Assembly: GCA_030147335.1 (NCBI GenBank)
Contig: JASKZZ010000053.1
Location: 1 to 13,139 of the forward strand
DNA length: 13,139 nt
Source: Herpetosiphonaceae bacterium
GTDB lineage: Bacteria > Chloroflexota > Chloroflexia > Chloroflexales > Kallotenuaceae
Direction: 5' to 3'
Part shown: positions 1 through 4,540 of the stretch, piece by piece
How the letters are laid out: each line of letters opens with the position of its first letter
Numbering within the stretch: the stretch's first letter is position 1
Notes under the pieces: model-generated
Told to the model about the DNA's origin: nothing
Databases searched by the model: none
What the model saw: only the letters and a program-made list of their open reading frames with translations
Position numbers and translations under genes: made by a program

Positions 1-16
1 AAATGCTATGCAGATG

Positions 17-46
17 TTGTGCAAGCAGCTAAATCCTCGGTACACT
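17..46 (+). promoter_or_regulatory. Weak candidate sigma-70 promoter for the selenoprotein gene
   Basis: TTGTGC (17-22) and TACACT (41-46) are separated by 18 bases and lie 29 bases before the ATG. Neither hexamer is a strong match. GATAAT at 55-60 is another possible -10, but it would start the transcript almost at the Shine-Dalgarno. Confidence 0.3.
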
Positions 47-75
47 GAACTAGGGATAATCACAAGCGAGGGTTT

Positions 76-633
76 ATGGCTGAACAGCTCACCGATGTAG
101 ATATTAGGCCGGGAGTGCAAGCTCCCGATGTAACGCTGCAAGACGAGGACGGCAAGGATGCGACCTTATCATCGTTTTGGCGGCAGCGTCCATCAGCGTT
201 AGTCTTTGTTCGGCATTTTGGATGACCGCACTGTAGAAAGCAACTCGTGCAGTTGCGTACAGACTGGATTCAATTCGAGGAAGCCAACCTGGGAGTGGTC
301 GCCATCGGCCTGGGATCGTCGAAGCGCAGTAAGGAGTTTCGCGCCGAGCTTGACGTGCCTTTTCCGCTGCTGGCCGATCCGCGAAAGCTCGCGTATCGCG
401 CCTATGGTCTTACACGTATAAACCCGCTGCGCGAAGTAAACTTGAACAGCCTGCGGCTAGGATTTGAAGCGCGACGGGCGTATGGCGGCAGTCTTAGCAC
501 CGACCAGGATATGGGCCAGCTTGGCGGTGTGTTCGTCGTTGGCATTGACGGCATTGTTCGCTACGCGCAGCCGCAGCAGCGAATGAGCGATGTTCCCTCT
601 AATGACGACCTAATAGCTGCTGCTCTGCGATAA
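76..633 (+). CDS. Selenocysteine-containing peroxiredoxin-like protein (AhpC/TSA_2, PRXL2/SelL-like), TGA recoded at codon 50
   Basis: The ATG at 76 opens a frame that hits TGA at 223-225 and then continues in the same frame to TAA at 631-633. Reading the TGA as selenocysteine gives 185 residues. Upstream of it lies a thioredoxin-fold start (APDVTLQDEDGK about 16-27, then ALVFVRHFG 41-49). The TGA is residue 50, followed by P-H-C53-RKQL. Downstream, GQLGGVFVVGIDGIVRYAQ (147-165) and SDVPSNDDLIAAAL (171-184) are the usual C-terminal half of AhpC-TSA_2/PRXL2-type proteins. That family has a cysteine where the TGA lies (RhFGCxxC), so the motif here is UxxC. Predicted role: cytosolic thiol/selenol oxidoreductase or peroxidase. 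The start is set by an in-frame TGA at 46-48 with no other ATG before 76. GAGGG at 68-72 is a Shine-Dalgarno with short spacing. The alternative is a pseudogene or sequencing error (Cys codon TGC/TGT to TGA), but frame conservation and the adjacent hairpin argue against that. A standard caller would report only the 247-633 remnant from a GTG. Confidence 0.85.
231..262 (+). promoter_or_regulatory. Candidate bacterial SECIS hairpin directing Sec insertion at the TGA at 223
   Basis: Just downstream of the in-frame TGA is a two-part stem. The outer helix CTGTA (231-235) pairs with TACAG (258-262). An internal loop has GAAA (236-239) opposite G257. The inner helix GCAACT (240-245) pairs with AGTTGC (251-256). 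All 11 pairs are Watson-Crick. The apical loop is CGTGC (246-250), with a G at its second position. From the end of the TGA to the loop is 20 nt. Known bacterial SECIS elements have a small apical loop with a G in the first two positions and lie at about this distance, so SelB-EFSec could recognise it. The hairpin is inside the coding frame and includes the codon for resolving Cys53. Confidence 0.8.
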
Positions 634-676
634 ACTGTTCTTGCAACGCGTCGGACTGTGTTAAATGTCTTATCCA

Positions 677-724
677 GGTCGGGTTTGAGGCGCTCTGTTG
701 TGGAGCGCCGGTTGTTACCCGACC
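677..724. terminator. Long inverted repeat between convergent genes, probable bidirectional terminator
   Basis: An inner stem GGCGCTC (689-695) / GAGCGCC (703-709) with a 7-nt loop is nested in an outer stem GGTCGGGT (677-684) / ACCCGACC (717-724). It lies 56 nt after the selenoprotein stop and overlaps the last codons and TAA of the opposing gene (stop at 717-715). There is no long T-tract on either side, so termination could be weak or factor-assisted. The position between two convergent genes supports the call. Confidence 0.6.
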
Positions 725-1692
725 AACAATACCTTGCCGTTGCGCGCGCTGCCTTCTGCTGCTGCGACGGCCTGCTGAACATCGGCAAGGTCGTACCCGG
801 CGGCGACTGGTACATGCAATGTACCGTCAACAACAAGCGGGATGATGGTCTGGAATAGTTGTGCGCGCTGCGCTTGTGATGCTGTTCGCAGCCAATGAAG
901 CAGCCACCAGCCTTTGATCGTCGTGCCGCGAAACAACATTGTGCCGGGATCGATGGTGAGCGGCTCTCCACTGATCGAGCCAAAGACAACCATCGTGCCA
1001 CCCGCTGCGAGCGCCGTTACTAGCCGTTGACCACTTTCGCCGGCAACCGAGTCCAGCGCGTACCGGACGCCCTTCCCATCTGTCAGCTCACGCACCCGTG
1101 CCACAACGTCTTCGTCCCCCTCACAGATCACATGGTCGGCGCCGTCTGCCAGCAGCTCGTCAACCACATCCCGCCGCCGCACCACATTAATTGTCCGAAA
1201 TCCATAGTGACGGCTGAGTTGAATGACATGACGACCTACCGCCGAGTTTGCCGCGTTTTGCAGCACCCAGGCACCGGGCTGAACTTGTAGCGCTTCGTGC
1301 AGCAGCAGCCAAGCTGAGGTTGGATTGGCCACCAGCATCGCAGTTTGCGCGTCGGATAGGCCAGGTGGCAGTGTCAACACAGCGTCGGCGGGCGCAACAA
1401 CGTATTCTTGCCATGTGCCGTTCACAAATGGCACAACCTGCTGGCCCTCACGTAGATGGGTAACACCATCCCCGACTGCTGCAACCACGCCTGCGCCTTC
1501 CATGCCGACAGTCGCGGGCAATCGAGGCAAGCTGCCGTACCGCCCACGAATCATGAACAGGTCGGACGGATTGATTGGCCGGGCACGTAGACGCACCAGC
1601 ACCTGACCCGGCCCTGGCTGTGGCGTCGGCATATCTTCGATGGTGAGTACGTCGCCTGGCTCACCAAACTCTGCTAGTCGCACGGCACGCAT
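715..1692 (-). CDS. Zinc-independent MDR oxidoreductase, 2-enoyl-thioester reductase (MECR/ETR)-like
   Basis: This is a 325-residue medium-chain dehydrogenase/reductase. The N-terminal GroES-like domain has NPSDLFMIRGRYG (41-53). Its Tyr52 aligns with the catalytic tyrosine of Etr1p/MECR enoyl-thioester reductases. The cysteine/histidine zinc ligands of alcohol dehydrogenases are absent. The Rossmann half has LQNAANSAVGRHVIQLS (144-160) followed by TINVVRRRD (167-175). This is close to the MECR signature QNxxNSxVGxxxIQ plus RTINVVR, where the arginines bind the 2'-phosphate of NADPH. The likely reaction is NADPH-dependent reduction of trans-2-enoyl-CoA/ACP, although such genes are often labelled quinone oxidoreductase. 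The start ATG is preceded by AAAGGA at good distance. The gene is divergent from an SDR at 1811, so the two may act on related acyl or carbonyl substrates (inference). Confidence 0.85.
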   Translation of the reverse strand: MRAVRLAEFGEPGDVLTIEDMPTPQPGPGQVLVRLRARPINPSDLFMIRGRYGSLPRLPATVGMEGAGVVAAVGDGVTHLREGQQVVPFVNGTWQEYVVAPADAVLTLPPGLSDAQTAMLVANPTSAWLLLHEALQVQPGAWVLQNAANSAVGRHVIQLSRHYGFRTINVVRRRDVVDELLADGADHVICEGDEDVVARVRELTDGKGVRYALDSVAGESGQRLVTALAAGGTMVVFGSISGEPLTIDPGTMLFRGTTIKGWWLLHWLRTASQAQRAQLFQTIIPLVVDGTLHVPVAAGYDLADVQQAVAAAEGSARNGKVLLVG

Positions 1693-1785
1693 AGTTAATC
1701 CTTTCGGCTACAATGAGCAGAGGATATCCACCAAAATGATTGCTCCTCGCTTAAGCCATGATGTGCTGCCTTAACACGTTGATGC

Positions 1786-1794
1786 ATTGTAGCA
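1786..1794 (-). promoter_or_regulatory. Extended -10 promoter candidate (TGCTACAAT) for the MDR gene
   Basis: On the minus strand TGCTACAAT matches an extended -10 (TGn-TAnAAT type) and lies about 95 bases upstream of the MDR start. No good -35 is visible. The same string recurs upstream of two other minus-strand genes in this window (3714 and 7491). On the plus strand TACAAT at 1709-1714 is a weaker -10 candidate for the SDR, so the 118-bp divergent spacer probably drives both genes. Confidence 0.4.
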
Positions 1795-1810
1795 TCGAAG
1801 GATTTTTGCA

Positions 1811-2551
1811 ATGGAAACAGGACTGGATGGACACGGCGCGATTGTAACTGGTGGCGCATCGGGGATTGGTCGCGCGATTGCAGCTACACTGGCTGAGGAA
1901 GGCGCGCATGTAGTCATTGCGGATGTGAATGAAACCTTGGGCCATGAAGTGGTCAGTGAAATAACTGGACGAGGCGGGGTTGCACGCTTTGTACGCTACG
2001 ATGTTACCGACGAAGCAGCCGTAGAACTGGCTGTCCGTGACGTGGCTACGCAACAAGGTGGACTAGCCGTGATGGTAAACAACGCCGGGATCGGGCCGCG
2101 CCAAGCACCACTCGTTGAATCGACGGCGGAGGATTGGGATCAAGTTTATGCGGTCAACCTACGCGGCGTGTTTTTTGGGATTAAGCACGCAGGCAAGGTG
2201 ATGGCTGCCGCTGGAGCAGGAAGCATTATCAATATTTCGTCTGTAGCCGGCCTTGGAGCTGCGCCACTGCTGGGAGCGTATGGACCAACCAAAGCTGCCG
2301 TGATCGAGCTGACACAAACGGCGGCAATTGAGCTGGCGCGCTTTAATGTGCGGGTGAATGTGGTGTGTCCAGGCTGGACCGAAACCCCTATCCTGGGTGA
2401 TGTTGACCGTGATCAGTTGATTCGGCAGGTGCCGCTCAAACGGCTCGGCCAGCCAGCGGAAGTCGCGAGCATGGTTGTCTATCTCGCATCGCAGGCGGCG
2501 TCATTTGTTACCGGCAGTGTTTTCCGTGTTGATGGCGGAATGCGGAGCTGA
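1811..2551 (+). CDS. Short-chain dehydrogenase/reductase, classical SDR (3-oxoacyl reductase-like)
   Basis: This 246-residue protein has the usual length for a classical SDR. TGGASGIG (13-20) is the nucleotide-binding glycine motif. Asp38 at the end of beta-2 suggests NAD(H) rather than NADP(H). D64-V65 and NNAG (90-93) follow. The catalytic set appears to be N116, S144, Y157 and K161 (YGPTK). PGW-T-TP (187-193) and the C-terminal FVTGSVFRVDGG (232-243) are typical. The substrate cannot be named; FabG-like, sugar or secondary-alcohol dehydrogenases all share these motifs. GAAGGA at 1797-1802 gives a Shine-Dalgarno about 8 bases before the ATG. It is divergent from the enoyl-reductase-like gene and convergent with the PrsW-like gene, with only 20 bp between stops and no clear terminator there. 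Confidence 0.9.
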   Translation: METGLDGHGAIVTGGASGIGRAIAATLAEEGAHVVIADVNETLGHEVVSEITGRGGVARFVRYDVTDEAAVELAVRDVATQQGGLAVMVNNAGIGPRQAPLVESTAEDWDQVYAVNLRGVFFGIKHAGKVMAAAGAGSIINISSVAGLGAAPLLGAYGPTKAAVIELTQTAAIELARFNVRVNVVCPGWTETPILGDVDRDQLIRQVPLKRLGQPAEVASMVVYLASQAASFVTGSVFRVDGGMRS

Positions 2552-2571
2552 CGACATTGTGCATTGGGCTG

Positions 2572-3552
2572 TCACGAGATCACAACCGGCTGTTCCTGCT
2601 CGTTCAGCAATCGACGTACTGCAAGCACTGCGTCGCGCAGCGCAGCGACATCGTCAGCACAACAATAACGGTCTCCCTGGCGGAGCTGGTGCTTAACAAA
2701 TGCGAGTTCGGTCAGCAAATGATGAAAGCGTCGAGTTCGGCGATAATGCAGCCAGCCACGAGTGACGAGTGAACGGATTTCGGCCTTTGAGCGCAGCGTT
2801 GGGTTGAGGGCGCGATCATACTGAGGCAGCGTAATAACGCCACGCATCAGCTCCTCGTCAAGCCCGGCATTGAGCCAATGCAGTTCTTGACGCTGCGACA
2901 ACACAATCGTTGCCAGCACAACCATGATACCGCCGCTATCAACCAGCCACGCGACGACAAGCCAGCCAAAGCCGCTTTGCGCCGAAGAATTATGGAGCGC
3001 GTGCAGCAATATCGCCAGCCAAAGCGCGATCGGCACCGCGACATAGCCGACCCACCGCCGTCGTTCATAACGTACAAGGCCGAGCGCGATACCAACAATG
3101 CTGGTGAAAAACGCGTGGTTGAAGCCAAACAGTACCGATCGCAGCAGCCAAACGCTGACAAGCTGTTCTTTATAGGCGATGAAGTACAAAATGTTCTCGC
3201 TCATCGCGAACCCGAAGCCGACCAACGCGCCATAAATAATACCGTCAAGCACCCCGTTAAACTCACGCCGAGCAAACACAAATAGCCCGATCAGTACCAA
3301 CGCCTTGAGCAGTTCTTCCACAATCGGAGCGACAATCGTTACTTCCGCGCCCTGACCAAGCCGGTCAATCGCTACTGCGCCAACCATGACCTCGGCTACG
3401 ATAGCCAGGATCAATGCTGGAAACGCGCCCCACACAAACGTCACGATTAACAGGTGCAGCGGCTCTTTCTCATAGCGATCAAGCCACCACAGCAGCAGCG
3501 TGTACAGCGCGGTGGGCCCAAAAGCGGCGATAAACGGTGTAATTAAATGCAT
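2572..3552 (-). CDS. PrsW-family intramembrane metalloprotease with long cytoplasmic tail
   Basis: This is a 326-residue polytopic membrane protein. The PrsW/CAAX-like catalytic motifs are in order: VEELLK (78-83, the EExxK motif), GFAMSENILYF (114-124, Glu119), NHAFFT (145-150) and HALHN (184-188). The E/H residues are the expected metal and catalytic groups. About eight hydrophobic segments span residues 5-218. Residues about 219-326 are hydrophilic, arginine-rich and without membrane segments. This tail is long for the family core and could recruit a substrate or partner. In Bacillus PrsW cleaves the anti-sigma factor RsiW; no anti-sigma factor is visible here, so the substrate is unknown. 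No convincing Shine-Dalgarno is seen at the ATG. A promoter candidate lies at 3714-3722, giving a leader of about 150 nt. Confidence 0.88.
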   Translation of the reverse strand: MHLITPFIAAFGPTALYTLLLWWLDRYEKEPLHLLIVTFVWGAFPALILAIVAEVMVGAVAIDRLGQGAEVTIVAPIVEELLKALVLIGLFVFARREFNGVLDGIIYGALVGFGFAMSENILYFIAYKEQLVSVWLLRSVLFGFNHAFFTSIVGIALGLVRYERRRWVGYVAVPIALWLAILLHALHNSSAQSGFGWLVVAWLVDSGGIMVVLATIVLSQRQELHWLNAGLDEELMRGVITLPQYDRALNPTLRSKAEIRSLVTRGWLHYRRTRRFHHLLTELAFVKHQLRQGDRYCCADDVAALRDAVLAVRRLLNEQEQPVVIS

Positions 3553-3713
3553 ACAGACGGTGTGCGTTGGCTGGGGGGAACCGTGTAACGAGCAGGTTTA
3601 GCGCTACACGCTATCCGACGCGATAAAATGGCGGGAAATGACGCTTTGGATTTTGAGAGATGCAGCGATGAACGTTCGGTCTAATGACGAGCCGCCCCAG
3701 TGCCGCAATATGC

Positions 3714-3722
3714 ATTGTAGCA
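3714..3722 (-). promoter_or_regulatory. Extended -10 promoter candidate (TGCTACAAT) for the PrsW-like gene
   Basis: This is the minus-strand TGCTACAAT in the 210-bp gap between the PrsW-like start and the DUF2270 stop. It sits in the 14-mer ATGCATTGTAGCAT (3710-3723), which also occurs exactly at 1782-1795. No -35 consensus is visible. The rest of the gap (3553-3709) shows no convincing gene; a short TAGCG/CGCTA inverted repeat near 3600 is the only structure seen. Confidence 0.4.
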
Positions 3723-3762
3723 TGTTGCTTGACCAGTCGGTTTCTGCAATGCTGTGTGCCAT

Positions 3763-4524
3763 CTAATCTTCCTCGGGAGCGACAGCAACGCCGTCAACGA
3801 TAAATGGAACATCCTCGTGCCGTTTGAAGCCGACAAGCTGCGCGGAGGGAGCAACCAGCCGTCGGAATAGCAGGTGCCGCTCGATCAGTTCTGTTCCGGT
3901 GCCTACCAGCTTGGGCGTGAAAAGCGTAAGACCAAGCAAGTAGGCGTAAAATAAGCCAACGACACTCATCACAACCCAACCGGGAACTGGCCCGATTTCT
4001 GCGCAGCCAACCAGTGTTGCGCATTGCTCACGCGTGGGGTTGAGCGGCGGCAACAGCTTGAAAAGCCAGACCAGCAGCAAAAACAGGAAGATCGCAACGT
4101 AGTTGTGCCGTAGGCGACGACCCATGGCTTCGGACCAGCTGATCTTAAAATGTGGGTCGCGTAAATCGCACAGCAGCAGCGGGTGCCATTGTTGCTGTGC
4201 TTCAATCGCGTTGTTGCGAAGAATCGGCGCGAAATAATCGGTTTCCATGAGCCGCAGCCAGCCGCTCCACAGGTCGTAGAAACGAAAGCGCCGCGCCTCG
4301 ATTGCTAAAAAGGCGAAAGCGAGAAACATCCCCAGAATTGCCATCAGGTGTGGATGATTCGGATCGCTGAGCAAAAAGCTCGCAATACTGCCCGCCGAGA
4401 TGACCGCCCAGTTGGTAGTGCCGTCAACACGCGCCCGCCAGGTGGTGGTCAAGTCCATAACGCCACGGTAAAAGTGAACCATGACGCCGGGTGCAAGTGG
4501 TGATGATGTATTTCGCTGCTGCAT
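3763..4524 (-). CDS. DUF2270 integral membrane protein
   Basis: The 253-residue protein opens with HFYRGVMDLTTTWRARVD (17-34) and TTNWAV (36-41). This is the signature start of DUF2270 proteins (HFYRGE-x-R-xx-WR). Membrane segments are predicted at about 37-53, 58-76, 141-160 and 183-203, with a cytoplasmic-looking middle (80-140) that has ARRFRFYDLW. Its biochemical role is unknown. It starts 16 bases after the stop of the FAD/Fe-S dehydrogenase and has no promoter of its own that I can see, so the two are probably one operon. A membrane partner or anchor for the dehydrogenase is possible but unproven. The short leader before the ATG has no good Shine-Dalgarno. Confidence 0.8.
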   Translation of the reverse strand: MQQRNTSSPLAPGVMVHFYRGVMDLTTTWRARVDGTTNWAVISAGSIASFLLSDPNHPHLMAILGMFLAFAFLAIEARRFRFYDLWSGWLRLMETDYFAPILRNNAIEAQQQWHPLLLCDLRDPHFKISWSEAMGRRLRHNYVAIFLFLLLVWLFKLLPPLNPTREQCATLVGCAEIGPVPGWVVMSVVGLFYAYLLGLTLFTPKLVGTGTELIERHLLFRRLVAPSAQLVGFKRHEDVPFIVDGVAVAPEED

Positions 4525-4540
4525 AAAATATTGTCGCTAG

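Noticed and set aside
206..421. Possible frameshift in the peroxiredoxin-like gene
   Set aside because: The family-like sequence before and after the TGA is in one frame; the shifted frame encodes nothing recognisable.
247..633. Separate short gene starting at GTG 247
   Set aside because: It would lack the redox motif and half of the thioredoxin fold; the conserved upstream part in the same frame shows it is the rest of the 76-633 gene.
561..1001. Open frames antisense to or overlapping the selenoprotein and MDR genes
   Set aside because: Low-complexity Arg/Ser-rich translations with no motifs, fully overlapped by motif-bearing genes.
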